Part shown: piece by piece, positions 43,738-51,646 of the stretch
How positions within the stretch are numbered: the first letter of the stretch is position 1
Layout of the letters: every line of letters starts with the position of its first letter
NCBI RefSeq assembly: GCF_002217285.1
Contig: NZ_MUGW01000029.1
Coordinates: 1 to 64,000 of the forward strand
Direction of reading: 5' to 3'
DNA: 64,000 nt
DNA from: Flavobacterium hercynium
Lineage (GTDB): Bacteria > Bacteroidota > Bacteroidia > Flavobacteriales > Flavobacteriaceae
Position numbers and translations under genes: made by a program
The notes under the pieces: model-generated
Database searches by the model: none
The model's input: only the letters and a program-made list of their open reading frames with translations
Told to the model about the DNA's origin: nothing

Positions 43738-45216
43738 ATGAAAAAAATAATGCTTAGTATTGTGTTGTTATCTTCTATTTATTTATCTGCACAAACTGTA
43801 ATTATTGATGAAAAGATTGAAGAAAGTAATTATCCTATCAGTTTCGAATATCTGCCAAATACTGAAAAGTTTGTTATGTATCGTGGTGAAAGGATTAAGA
43901 TGACCGCGTCTTATTTAGCAACTAATGCCTTAGCTTACGATGCAAATGGAAAAAGAGAGACTTTGTTTGAAAATCAAGAGTTGTATAGTTGCTCTTATTC
44001 CATAACTGAAAAATCTTTTATGGCTTACAACTTCGAGAAGTCAATTTGGACTCCATATTATAAGATTTTTGTTGATAACAAGCCTATAGAAATAAATCCT
44101 GATACTAGGGAAAACATGAACTTCTCTTTTTTTACAATCTATTCTGATGGTATTTCACATTCTAAAAGTAATTTAGCTTCAAATAACATAGATGGGGCTT
44201 TCAATGATTTGTATGTTTTAGGTTTTTCAAATCAAAAGAATAAAGGAAAGATCGACTTGAAAAAAGACGATATTTTTTTAGAAGTTTTGGAATTAAAGAC
44301 AGGTTCTAGAAAAAGATTTCCAATTGAAAAGCCTGATTTAACTTTATTAGAAGGAGAATCTTTTGCTAAAACTAATATGAAAGTTACGTTTCGATGTAAA
44401 CTAAATGGTAACGAAAATTTCGATTTAATAACCAAATCAATATCTAAAGATTTTAAAATTGTCATTTTATACAAGACAACTTATAATTTTGAGGGAAAAA
44501 AAATAAAAACAATTCCATTTACTTTAAAACTTAATGATAAATTTTTTGTTACATCTGGCAACGATGGCGGACCAGCGGTATATGAACAAACGAGTGTAGA
44601 TCTTGATAATCTGAGTATTAATAATTACTTAGAAGACAGAAAAAATGGAGATTTATATGTATATGGAATTTTTAGCGATGAATTTCCTAAAAAGATAGGT
44701 GATAGAATTCATCCAAATGGTTTTTATGTTTTTAAATTTGACAAGGAAGGTAATAAAGTTTGGGAATCAATTAATAAGATAGATGGGAAAGATTTCTTTG
44801 AAAAAATTAGGTCCGATGCGGCGTTGAAAGTTAGTTTAGCAGAATACAATAAAAATCTCGTTTTTCAAGTTTGTGTTAACTCTTTTACAGAATTCACAAA
44901 TGCGGCGGTTGTGGATAAATCAAACGGGGCAATATTAAAATCTAGCTTTTTAGAATATAATAATAACGCATCTCACGAGAAATTGAGAACTTTTATTAGT
45001 TTCACATATGATTTCGTTGGAGATTTAAGAAAAAAATCATTTTCTCAAAATTCCTTTGCTGCCATAATTTTGAACGAAAATTTGTTTAAATATTTAAAAA
45101 GCATTCCAGAAGGAAATACTAGACTGCATTTTACAACCAAATTTACGGATCAAGGAATTTGGCTAGTTGAAACTGACAATAAGAATTATTATAAAGTTCT
45201 TCTATTTAAAGACTAA
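43738..45216 (+). CDS. Secreted hypothetical protein
   Basis: This 492-residue protein starts with a type I signal peptide (MKKIMLSIVLLSSIYLSAQ). The mature part is rich in aromatic residues and Lys/Asn and appears to be all-beta; repeated short phrases such as YVYGIFSDEFPK and FYVFKFDKEGNKVWES look like blades of a propeller, as in proteins with a WD/Kelch-like fold, but I cannot name a family. There is no sorting domain at the C-terminus. It lies in the repeat-bracketed interval between two nearly identical terminators, which suggests that this segment may have been duplicated or inserted. Confidence 0.7.
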   Translation: MKKIMLSIVLLSSIYLSAQTVIIDEKIEESNYPISFEYLPNTEKFVMYRGERIKMTASYLATNALAYDANGKRETLFENQELYSCSYSITEKSFMAYNFEKSIWTPYYKIFVDNKPIEINPDTRENMNFSFFTIYSDGISHSKSNLASNNIDGAFNDLYVLGFSNQKNKGKIDLKKDDIFLEVLELKTGSRKRFPIEKPDLTLLEGESFAKTNMKVTFRCKLNGNENFDLITKSISKDFKIVILYKTTYNFEGKKIKTIPFTLKLNDKFFVTSGNDGGPAVYEQTSVDLDNLSINNYLEDRKNGDLYVYGIFSDEFPKKIGDRIHPNGFYVFKFDKEGNKVWESINKIDGKDFFEKIRSDAALKVSLAEYNKNLVFQVCVNSFTEFTNAAVVDKSNGAILKSSFLEYNNNASHEKLRTFISFTYDFVGDLRKKSFSQNSFAAIILNENLFKYLKSIPEGNTRLHFTTKFTDQGIWLVETDNKNYYKVLLFKD

Positions 45217-45236
45217 AAAAAGCTCCCAATTTGGGT

Positions 45237-45271
45237 AGTCATGGTCGGAAGATTATTCTTCCGACTTTTTT
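45237..45271 (+). terminator. Terminator of the secreted hypothetical gene
   Basis: GTCGGAAGA and TCTTCCGAC with a T run; together with the flanking bases GGTCGGAAGATTATTCTTCC it is nearly the same as the terminator at 43551. Confidence 0.9.
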
Positions 45272-45410
45272 TGCTTTATGCTTTTGAAATATTTGTTTTC
45301 CTTACTTTATTTTAACAATATTTTTCTTGTTTAATTTATAAATTTTAATTATATTTATTACCAATGATTTTGAACCTAGTGCAAAATAAGTTGCCGACTA
45401 TTACAGAAGA

Positions 45411-45673
45411 AGATTGGATATTGAAGTTTTTTTCAGGTTTATCAAACAAGAGCTAAATCTCAGTCACTTGGTATCGCTGAATAAAAACGGAATATAAGTA
45501 ATGATTTATATGACTTTAATTGCTGCAATGCTGATTTTAATATATCAAAAAAAGCAAATGACCTTGGCTATAAAACCGCAAAAAAAAGATTTGGTCTAGA
45601 ACTCCGGGAACTTATTACAGCAATAATTATAGTCTTCGTAGGCGGAGATCCGTCAAAAGCATATAAAACATAA
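45411..45673 (+). pseudogene. IS4-like transposase C-terminal remnant
   Basis: Read with frame changes, this gives DIEVFFRFIKQELNLSHLVS, then after an in-frame stop VMIYMTLIAAMLILIY, and after another shift NDLGYKTAKKRFGLELRELI and the tail ending in AYKT. This order is the C-terminal end of IS4-type transposases as I know it from Bacteroidota. At least one stop codon and one frameshift make it inactive, and the N-terminal two thirds with the first catalytic residues are absent. No terminal inverted repeats were found. It marks past transposition in the accessory interval. Confidence 0.65.
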
Positions 45674-45735
45674 AGTGGTCGGAATTTCCTCTGACCACTC
45701 TTAACTTGTAGTCTCGTTTTTTTTGTTTTCACTTT

Positions 45736-45769
45736 AAAGTTCCGTAGGAACGAAACATTTTGTAGCAAC
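45736..45769. repeat. 34-base repeat, copy B
   Basis: Identical to 42629-42662, same orientation. It is followed by GGATTTTAATCC, a further small palindrome. Confidence 0.85.
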
Positions 45770-45807
45770 GGATTTTAATCCGTTGATCACAACAATGAAC
45801 GTTATGA

Positions 45808-45882
45808 AAGTTCCATAGGAACGACCGATATTCATACGCCATATTCGTAAATAGCACAAAATATCGGTCGTTCCTATGGAAC
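45808..45882. repeat. Large inverted repeat, 23-base perfect stem
   Basis: GTTCCATAGGAACGACCGAT (plus ATT) is mirrored by the complementary strand at the right end, giving a 23-base perfect stem with a 29-base loop. The right half is part of the 113-base repeat. Confidence 0.8.
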
Positions 45883-45955
45883 TTTTTTCCAATCCTAATA
45901 ACAAAAGCCGGATTAAAATCCGGCCCTACAATATTGGTCGAGCCTCTGGCTCTTT
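45843..45955. repeat. 113-base palindromic repeat, copy B
   Basis: Nearly identical to 42467-42579. Its last bases touch the end of the MoxR-type gene on the - strand. Confidence 0.85.
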
Positions 45956-47417
45956 ACAATTTACTAATATAACTTCCGTACATATCCTTAAACTGATGTC
46001 CTTGTGCAAAACGGTCTTTGCTTAATTTTTTATATTCTACCAATCCCCATAAAATAAATTCTTTCATAAAATACAAATCGTTTTTATCCAATTGAGGCTG
46101 GTACTTTTTCAATATAACATCTAATGGCGTTACCTGATCTAAAATACGTTTGTATTCTTCATCTGTAGCATCATCTAACAATTCGAAACCACTTTCAGCA
46201 AAGAACCATTCTATCAAATCTGAATAGGCATTTTTCTCACCTTGCTTTTCTAATTTTTCAATTTTAGGTAAAAGCGTTGGAAACAACGTTCTGATGGCTG
46301 ATCCTATTAAATTCTGCGCCACTGCTGCAGCTCCCTCCTGCTCTCCTTCATAAACCAATTCTACTTTTCCTGTAATCGCAGGAATGATTCCAATAAAATC
46401 AGACAAACGAAGCGAAGTAAAATCTGCTCCGGATTTTAAAGCTCTGCGCTCTGCGGTACTCATTAAGTTTTCGAAAGCGGTAATACTCATTCTCGCACTT
46501 ACACCACTTTTATTGTCGATGTATTCGCTGTCACGCGCTTCGAAACTTATTTGTTCTAAAATATCTTTTGCCAGACTTGGTACATAAACCAATCTGTGTT
46601 GTGTTTCATCTAATTTTGCTTCTTGCTCAGTAATTGTTCTGGCAATGGCAACACTTTCAGGGTAATGCGTTAGAATCTGAGAACCAATTCTGTCTTTTAG
46701 TGGCGTTACAATACTTCCACGATTCGTATAATCTTCCGGATTCGCAGTAAATATAAATTGCATATCTAAAGGCATTCTCAATTTAAATCCTCTAATCTGA
46801 ATGTCGCCTTCCTGTAAAATATTAAATAAAGCAACCTGAATTCTCGCTTGTAAATCCGGCAATTCGTTAATCACAAAAATACAACGATTCGCTCTCGGAA
46901 TCATTCCAAAGTGAATTACACGATCATCAGCATATGATAATTTAAGATTTGCTGCTTTTATCGGGTCAACATCTCCAATTAAATCGGCTACGGTAACATC
47001 CGGTGTTGCTAATTTTTCGAAAAAACGTTCACTTCTGTGCAGCCACGAAATTGGTGTTTCGTCTCCTTTTTCAGCAATGATATCTTTTGCAAAGCGCGAA
47101 ATAGGATTCAACGGATCATCATTGATTTCTGAACCAGCCACAAACGGAATATATTCGTCAAGCAATTCAACCATTTTACGAGCCAAACGCGTTTTCGCTT
47201 GTCCACGTAATCCTAATAAATTGATATTATGACGTGATAAAATAGCACGCTCCAACTCAGGAATTACAGTATTTTCGAATCCGTGAACACCCTCAAAAAC
47301 AGGTTTCCCCGATTTAATTTTCTCACGAAGATTGTTTCGCAATTCATCTTTGATGCCTACGCTTTTGTATCCAACAGCTTTTAACTGTCCTAATGTGTTT
47401 ATATTTTTAATTTCCAT
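45954..47417 (-). CDS. MoxR/Mg-chelatase-type AAA ATPase
   Basis: The 487-residue protein is an AAA+ ATPase of the MoxR/ChlI kind: a modified Walker A LLGLRGQAKTRLAR near residue 70, Walker B CIFVINELPDL, sensor 1 MQFIFTANPEDYTNRG and a C-terminal lid domain. It carries an insertion between Walker A and B (NDDPLNPISRFAKDI). Members work with VWA-domain proteins to remodel or assemble other proteins; such a VWA gene follows downstream on the same strand order at 47642. It starts with MEIKNINTLGQLKAVGYKSV, which is typical for a conserved bacterial subfamily of unknown target. Confidence 0.88.
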   Translation of the reverse strand: MEIKNINTLGQLKAVGYKSVGIKDELRNNLREKIKSGKPVFEGVHGFENTVIPELERAILSRHNINLLGLRGQAKTRLARKMVELLDEYIPFVAGSEINDDPLNPISRFAKDIIAEKGDETPISWLHRSERFFEKLATPDVTVADLIGDVDPIKAANLKLSYADDRVIHFGMIPRANRCIFVINELPDLQARIQVALFNILQEGDIQIRGFKLRMPLDMQFIFTANPEDYTNRGSIVTPLKDRIGSQILTHYPESVAIARTITEQEAKLDETQHRLVYVPSLAKDILEQISFEARDSEYIDNKSGVSARMSITAFENLMSTAERRALKSGADFTSLRLSDFIGIIPAITGKVELVYEGEQEGAAAVAQNLIGSAIRTLFPTLLPKIEKLEKQGEKNAYSDLIEWFFAESGFELLDDATDEEYKRILDQVTPLDVILKKYQPQLDKNDLYFMKEFILWGLVEYKKLSKDRFAQGHQFKDMYGSYISKL

Positions 47418-47492
47418 CTTTATGAAATATCTGTTTTTGTTATTGTTGTTTTTTGTAAAATAATGATTGTGTTATTATTTTACGAAATTTTA

Positions 47493-47640
47493 CGTAGACG
47501 CACTGCGGTGCGTCTCTACGGTTTTGCATTTATACGATTACGTTATATGTAAAATTTTTAATCGCTCCCAAAAACGCACTGCGGTGCGCCTCTACGACAA
47601 ACCTTTGAACCTTTGTACCTTTGCACCTTTGAACCTACAT
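47493..47640. repeat. REP-like hairpins and CTTTGAACC run
   Basis: CGCACTGCGGTGCG occurs at about 47499-47512 and 47576-47589, each within GACGCACTGCGGTGCGYCTC TACG-type context, and is nearly palindromic. It is followed by a run of CTTTGAACC-like units up to 47637. They separate the MoxR and VWA genes. Confidence 0.7.
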
Positions 47641-47641
47641 T

Positions 47642-48760
47642 TTAACGAACCCTCTTTTTCCTATTTGTTTCATAATCCTCAAAAATCATTTCACCCAAAC
47701 CTTTCAGTCCAGTGTAAAATGCTTTTCCCTGATTTGCTTCGGTAAAATGATTTACGAAACGCTGTAAATACGGATCGTTTGCAATCATAAAGGTTGTAAT
47801 CGGAATGTGTAATTTTCTGGCTTGTTGCGCCTGTGTATAACATTTGTCGACAATATACTCATCAAGTCCGTTACTATTCATATAGTAAGAACCGTCACGT
47901 TCGCGAACACAACTTGGTTTTCCGTCGGTAATCATAAAAATCTGCTTGTTAGTATTTCGCTTTCTGCGCAAAATGTCCATTGCCAATTGCAGTCCTGCAA
48001 CTGTATTGGTATGGTAAGGTCCAACTTGTAAATAAGGCAAATCTTTAATAGGAATCGTCCAGGCATCATTTCCAAAAACCAAAATATCGAGTGTATCTTT
48101 CGGGTAACGTGTCGTAATTAATTCCGCCAGCGCCATGGCAACTTTTTTAGCCGGCGTAATACGATCTTCACCATACAGAATCATACTGTGGCTTATATCG
48201 ATCATGAGCACCGTACTCATTTGTGCTTTGTACTGTGTTTCTTCGACAACCAGATCATTTTCTGTCAGCATAAAACTTTCTACGCCATTGTTGATCTGTG
48301 CATTGCGAAGACTTTCGGTAAGTGAAATACGCTCCAGACCATCACCAAAATTAAACTCACGAAATTCTCCGGTATGTTCATCTCCGTTTCCGGCGTGTTT
48401 GGTTTTATGATTTCCTGTTCCGGATCTTTTTAAATTTCCGAAAATCTGATCTAAAGCTTGCTGACGAATTGCACGTTCTGTTTTAGCAGTGATTCCAAAA
48501 CCACCTGTTCCATCGTCTTTGACTTCGTCTTTTATGTAACCTTTCTTTTTTAAATCTTCGATAAAATCATCGATTGTGTAGTTCTCGTCGGTCAGTTTAT
48601 ATTCCTTATCCAACTCCCGAAGCCAGTTTATCGCTTCATCAAAATCCCCTGAAGTATGGGTGATTAGCTCTTTGAAAATACCAAAAAGTTTTTCAAACGG
48701 AGACTGAAAAGGAGCTTCGTACGTTTTAAAATAAAAACCTTTTTTAAATTCGTTTTTCAT
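47642..48760 (-). CDS. VWA domain-containing protein, MoxR partner
   Basis: The 372-residue protein has a C-terminal von Willebrand A domain with a complete metal site: DISHS in VLMIDISHSMILYG (DxSxS), a later threonine in GPYHTNTVAGLQLAM, and the aspartate in FMITDGKPSC. The N-terminal 160 residues are helical and charged (DFIEDLKKKGYIKDEVKDDG). It is encoded upstream of the MoxR-like ATPase on the same strand, so the two are transcribed in this order with a repeat-containing gap of 224 bases. Such pairs act as chaperone-like systems; substrate unknown. Confidence 0.9.
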   Translation of the reverse strand: MKNEFKKGFYFKTYEAPFQSPFEKLFGIFKELITHTSGDFDEAINWLRELDKEYKLTDENYTIDDFIEDLKKKGYIKDEVKDDGTGGFGITAKTERAIRQQALDQIFGNLKRSGTGNHKTKHAGNGDEHTGEFREFNFGDGLERISLTESLRNAQINNGVESFMLTENDLVVEETQYKAQMSTVLMIDISHSMILYGEDRITPAKKVAMALAELITTRYPKDTLDILVFGNDAWTIPIKDLPYLQVGPYHTNTVAGLQLAMDILRRKRNTNKQIFMITDGKPSCVRERDGSYYMNSNGLDEYIVDKCYTQAQQARKLHIPITTFMIANDPYLQRFVNHFTEANQGKAFYTGLKGLGEMIFEDYETNRKKRVR

Positions 48761-48819
48761 GATTTTAAAATTACGCTATTTTAGAATTATGAAAAACGAA
48801 ACGTTTATTAATTTTTAGT

Positions 48820-48985
48820 TAAAGTATTTCTTGACGGTTTGTTGTTTTTTGTTTGTTGTTTGTGGAATCGTTAATTCGTTAAATCGTGGATTTGTTTGTT
48901 TGGTGAATCGATTATTTGTGAAATCGTTTATTTGCTTAATCGTTAAAATGTGAAATCATTTAAAATTCACAACTCACAATTCACC
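48820..48985. repeat. Low-complexity GTTTGTT/AAATCG run
   Basis: Units like TTGTTTTTTGTTTGTTG and AAATCGTTTATTTGCTTAATC, then TCACAACTCACAATTCACC, fill the gap between the VWA and YchJ-like genes. Similar AACGATTAACC-type units (complementary) occur at 14800-14830. Confidence 0.5.
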
Positions 48986-48987
48986 AT

Positions 48988-49368
48988 TCACGAAAATTTT
49001 CCATCAACATAAAACCACACTCCATTTTCGAATTTAAACGTTGAAAACTCGTAGTGTGTTTGTGGTTGCTGATTGGCATCCAAAAAATAGGCTTTAAATT
49101 CTACTGTGTTTTCAGAAGTACTTAGGATTTCAAGTTTCTGCCATTTGTTGCTGGTTGCCCATTTCAAAATTTCAGACTTAGAATAATATTTACGTTCAGA
49201 AACATAAGTTGTTTCTAAAAGGTAATCTGCATTGTGTGTTGCGTAAGCACTATAACGAGAACGCATTAATGTTAATGCTGTGGCTGCTTTTTGACCTCCT
49301 TCAAGATACAAATTACAACAGTCATTAAACAATAATCCGGTATCGCAAAAGCATTTTTTACTCTCCAT
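48988..49368 (-). CDS. YchJ family metal-binding protein (UPF0225)
   Basis: The 126-residue protein begins with a cysteine motif CFCDTGLLFNDCCNLYLEGG that matches the SEC-C-like zinc site of the YchJ family, followed by the family's conserved LMRSRYSAYATHNADYLLET, and ends with a beta-rich NTF2-like fold (VEFKAYFLDANQQPQTHYE). Function is unknown, although a link to translation or stress is often suggested for SEC-C proteins. Its start overlaps the stop region of the upstream small gene by 11 bases, so the two are coupled. Confidence 0.9.
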   Translation of the reverse strand: MESKKCFCDTGLLFNDCCNLYLEGGQKAATALTLMRSRYSAYATHNADYLLETTYVSERKYYSKSEILKWATSNKWQKLEILSTSENTVEFKAYFLDANQQPQTHYEFSTFKFENGVWFYVDGKFS

Positions 49369-49588
49369 CTACTTGTTCTTCTCCATTAATCTTAACATGC
49401 AACTGATTCAATAATACCTGATAACGGCTTATTTCTCTTAGTTCTTCATCTTCTTCCGCATGATCCAGCATTTCATCTAAAGTATCGCTTACTTCAAGTA
49501 ATTTGTTGTTTGCTTCTTTGCTTTGTTTTGCAGCTATCAAATCAATGATTTTCTGCACACTTTCTTTTAATTCTTCGAATTTACTCAT
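49358..49588 (-). CDS. Small helical acidic protein
   Basis: From the ATG at 49588 the product has 76 residues, all helical and acidic: MSKFEELKESVQKIIDLIAA, then LEVSDTLDEMLDHAEEDEEL, with heptads of Leu and Ile. It ends with VKINGEEQVDGE and overlaps the YchJ-like gene by 11 bases. No family is known to me. An in-frame ATG 12 codons earlier lies in repeat sequence and is less likely. The coiled-coil character suggests a partner protein, possibly the YchJ-like product; this is inference. Confidence 0.7.
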   Translation of the reverse strand: MSKFEELKESVQKIIDLIAAKQSKEANNKLLEVSDTLDEMLDHAEEDEELREISRYQVLLNQLHVKINGEEQVDGE

Positions 49589-49609
49589 ATCTTTTTTATT
49601 TGTTTTTGT

Positions 49610-49685
49610 TGTTTCAGGTTTCATGTTTCAAGTTTCAGGTCGCTCCGTTCGAAAACTTGAAACTAAAAAACCTGAAACTTGAAAC
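49610..49685. repeat. 15-base perfect inverted repeat of GTTTCAAG type
   Basis: GTTTCAAGTTTCAGG at 49625-49639 and CCTGAAACTTGAAAC at 49671-49685 are exact reverse complements. The gap between the two small genes is filled by these units, another dispersed repeat type. Confidence 0.75.
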
Positions 49686-49692
49686 CAATTCT

Positions 49693-49839
49693 CTACTCTT
49701 CCGTCTTACTTTCGTTGAATTTTTTTATAATTTCTTTCAACTTTTCTTTGCGTGCAATTTCAGCCTGTTTCACTTTGTTTTGGGCTTTATGCAATTTATC
49801 GTTGTGCTTTTTTATGTTTCTTTCGTTGTTGCGTCCCAT
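49693..49839 (-). CDS. 48-residue basic small protein
   Basis: The short frame encodes MGRNNERNIKKHNDKLHKAQ, continuing as a Lys-rich helix (NKVKQAEIARKEKLKEIIKK) and ending in ESKTEE. Its start codon overlaps the stop codon of the upstream gene (TAATG), which supports translation by coupling. The strongly basic, helical composition suggests RNA or ribosome contact, but nothing more can be said. Confidence 0.6.
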   Translation of the reverse strand: MGRNNERNIKKHNDKLHKAQNKVKQAEIARKEKLKEIIKKFNESKTEE

Positions 49840-50381
49840 TATATTGCTCTTTTAATTTCTTCTAAAGTTTTTTCGGTATAAATCAGTTCTCTGATAATTT
49901 GTTCTCTTAAAACATCAAGGTCATCATAATCAAAATGTTTTGCCCATGAAGTAAGTTGTTGCAAATTCCTGATTTGCTTAATGCGTTTTGTGGTTTCAAA
50001 ACTGGTTCTTAAAATAGCTTTCGTATCTCTATCAGGATTTTGTTTGTGCTGATAGGTCACGGTATTCTTTTCAAAATTTGCATCTATATAATATAGCTTC
50101 TCTTCAGCATTGTCCGTATAAAAATCATTCCATGCTGCAAAACCTATTTTTGTTTTCGACTCTGTTTCAGGTTCACGCGCTATCAAACGCCATTTGCTGT
50201 TCGCTAATCGGCCCCAATGATTCGAGACGCGGTACATTCCGGCTTCCGTATAATAATAGGCACTTCCGGCTTTACTTTCGAATTGTTTTTTTAAGCCTTC
50301 AATTTCATTTGAAAGTACTTCCTGAAAAACACAAAATGTATTTTTGAATGAATTAGGATGTGGCTTGAAGTTTTTTTGCAT
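49839..50381 (-). CDS. Hypothetical protein
   Basis: About 180 residues from the ATG at 50381 (MQKNFKPHPNSFKNTFCVFQ). It shows a mixed alpha/beta pattern with conserved-looking aromatic phrases (YYYTEAGMYRVSNHWGRLAN, KWRLIAREPETESKTKIGFA and AWNDFYTD) and a helical C-terminal half with many charged residues (LDVLREQIIRELIYTEKTLE). I do not recognise the family with certainty. The gene is coupled to the following 48-residue gene by a TAATG overlap, and this pair precedes the acidic small gene and YchJ-like gene on the same strand. Confidence 0.75.
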   Translation of the reverse strand: MQKNFKPHPNSFKNTFCVFQEVLSNEIEGLKKQFESKAGSAYYYTEAGMYRVSNHWGRLANSKWRLIAREPETESKTKIGFAAWNDFYTDNAEEKLYYIDANFEKNTVTYQHKQNPDRDTKAILRTSFETTKRIKQIRNLQQLTSWAKHFDYDDLDVLREQIIRELIYTEKTLEEIKRAI

Positions 50382-50478
50382 GCGCAAATATACTGAGATT
50401 GTCAAGAACCTCCTAAAACAAACCAAAATTGATGAACTTTTGATTAACTTTGTCCCTTCAATTTAAAATATAAAGATC

Positions 50479-50733
50479 ATGTCTAAAGATTCACAAAGTA
50501 AGATGATGCAAAAAGGTGTTTATACCGGCATTATAGAGAAAGATGAAAATAACAATTTTTTTTGTGGTGAATATCTGTTAGATTATAAAATGGTAGCTGC
50601 TAATCATACTGTAGGAGAATTGATTACTATAAAATCTATTATCGAAAATCCAAGTGATATTAGCTATGATAAATATCCAAAAAAATCAAAAAATTTTCAT
50701 AAAGCAAATAACAAGCCTGAAGAGAAGTACTAA
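50479..50733 (+). CDS. Hypothetical protein
   Basis: The 84-residue product has a short beta-rich middle (VYTGIIEKDENNNFFCGEYL and YKMVAANHTVGELITIKSII) that resembles a small barrel, between Lys-rich ends. No family is recognised. The gene has its own start region (ACTTTGTCC-like sequence precedes it) and lies 98 bases downstream of a divergent gene. It is probably a real, lineage-specific protein. Confidence 0.55.
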   Translation: MSKDSQSKMMQKGVYTGIIEKDENNNFFCGEYLLDYKMVAANHTVGELITIKSIIENPSDISYDKYPKKSKNFHKANNKPEEKY

Positions 50734-50944
50734 TTTAATTTTAGGTTTTCTTTTGTTCAAGTTTAAAGTTCTTCTTCTAAGCTTGATTTTTTAACCTAAC
50801 TGACAACTTTTAACTTTTTAATAATGATTATTTTTTACATCAAAACTAAAAAGTTAAAAAAAAGTGTACCTTTGCAAAAAAATTGTCGTTTTGAGGGTAA
50901 AAACACTCATTTCAAACTAATAGACAAGAAGTTACCTTTTATTT

Positions 50945-51385
50945 ATGAAAAAAATAGTTGAATACCGTAAGTTACTAAACGTAGACAAAACTGCTGAATT
51001 AAAAGATTTGAAAACCATTTATCGTAATGCGATGAAGGAATCTCATCCTGATAAATTTCAAGGTGATGAAGCTGGTTTGAAAGAAGCAGAAGAAAAAAGT
51101 AAGCTTATTATTGAAGCTTATCACTTTTTGGTGAGTATTAATCCAGAAACGATTAAAGCAAATTTACCTGAATATACAGAAACAATAGCAACTTCATCAA
51201 TTACGGATTATAAATTTGTTGAAGGTCGTTTAATCATTGATTTCTCTAACGGAAGTGTATACGAATACATCAGTGTTCCTAAAGCTACTTACGTGAAAAT
51301 GGTAAATGCTGATTCTCCTGGAAGATTCGCAAAAAGACACATTTTAAACTCTTTTACCTGGAGAAAGAAAACAAATCAGGAATAG
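50945..51385 (+). CDS. J-domain/KTSC domain fusion protein
   Basis: The 146-residue protein has an N-terminal DnaJ-like domain (residues 3-65) with the helix YRKLLNVDKTAELKDLKTIY, the diagnostic HPD in ESHPDKFQGDE, and the following helix. Residues 80-140 form a KTSC domain, recognisable by SSITDYKFVEGRLIIDFSNG, VYEYISVP and the final FAKRHIL region. J domains recruit Hsp70; KTSC is often found in putative RNA- or lysyl-tRNA-related proteins. The combination would bring Hsp70 to a KTSC target. It is expressed from its own promoter region between two unrelated genes. Confidence 0.85.
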   Translation: MKKIVEYRKLLNVDKTAELKDLKTIYRNAMKESHPDKFQGDEAGLKEAEEKSKLIIEAYHFLVSINPETIKANLPEYTETIATSSITDYKFVEGRLIIDFSNGSVYEYISVPKATYVKMVNADSPGRFAKRHILNSFTWRKKTNQE

Positions 51386-51646
51386 ATTTATATCACAATA
51401 TTTGTAAAAGCATTCTGACAACAGGATGCTTTTTTTGCGTTTAATAACTACCAAATGGATTTTTTCAAGCAAAAATCGACAATTTTCAATCATTTTAAGA
51501 GTAAAAAAGAACACCAAACACGCTGATAACAAGACATTTAAACCCAACAAAAACTATAACAAAATTTTAAGGCAGCAAAATTCTTTATATTTTATAATTT
51601 TAGATACTTTTGTTGCTCAAATCAATTAACTAATTAATTTTTTATA

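Noticed and set aside
47493..47596. CRISPR-like repeats
   Set aside because: Only two palindromic units of REP type occur, without regular spacers or cas genes; no CRISPR array is seen anywhere in the window.
51426..51629. 67-residue frame before the thioredoxin gene
   Set aside because: Basic, low-complexity composition typical of AT-rich non-coding DNA; it ends directly before the real gene.
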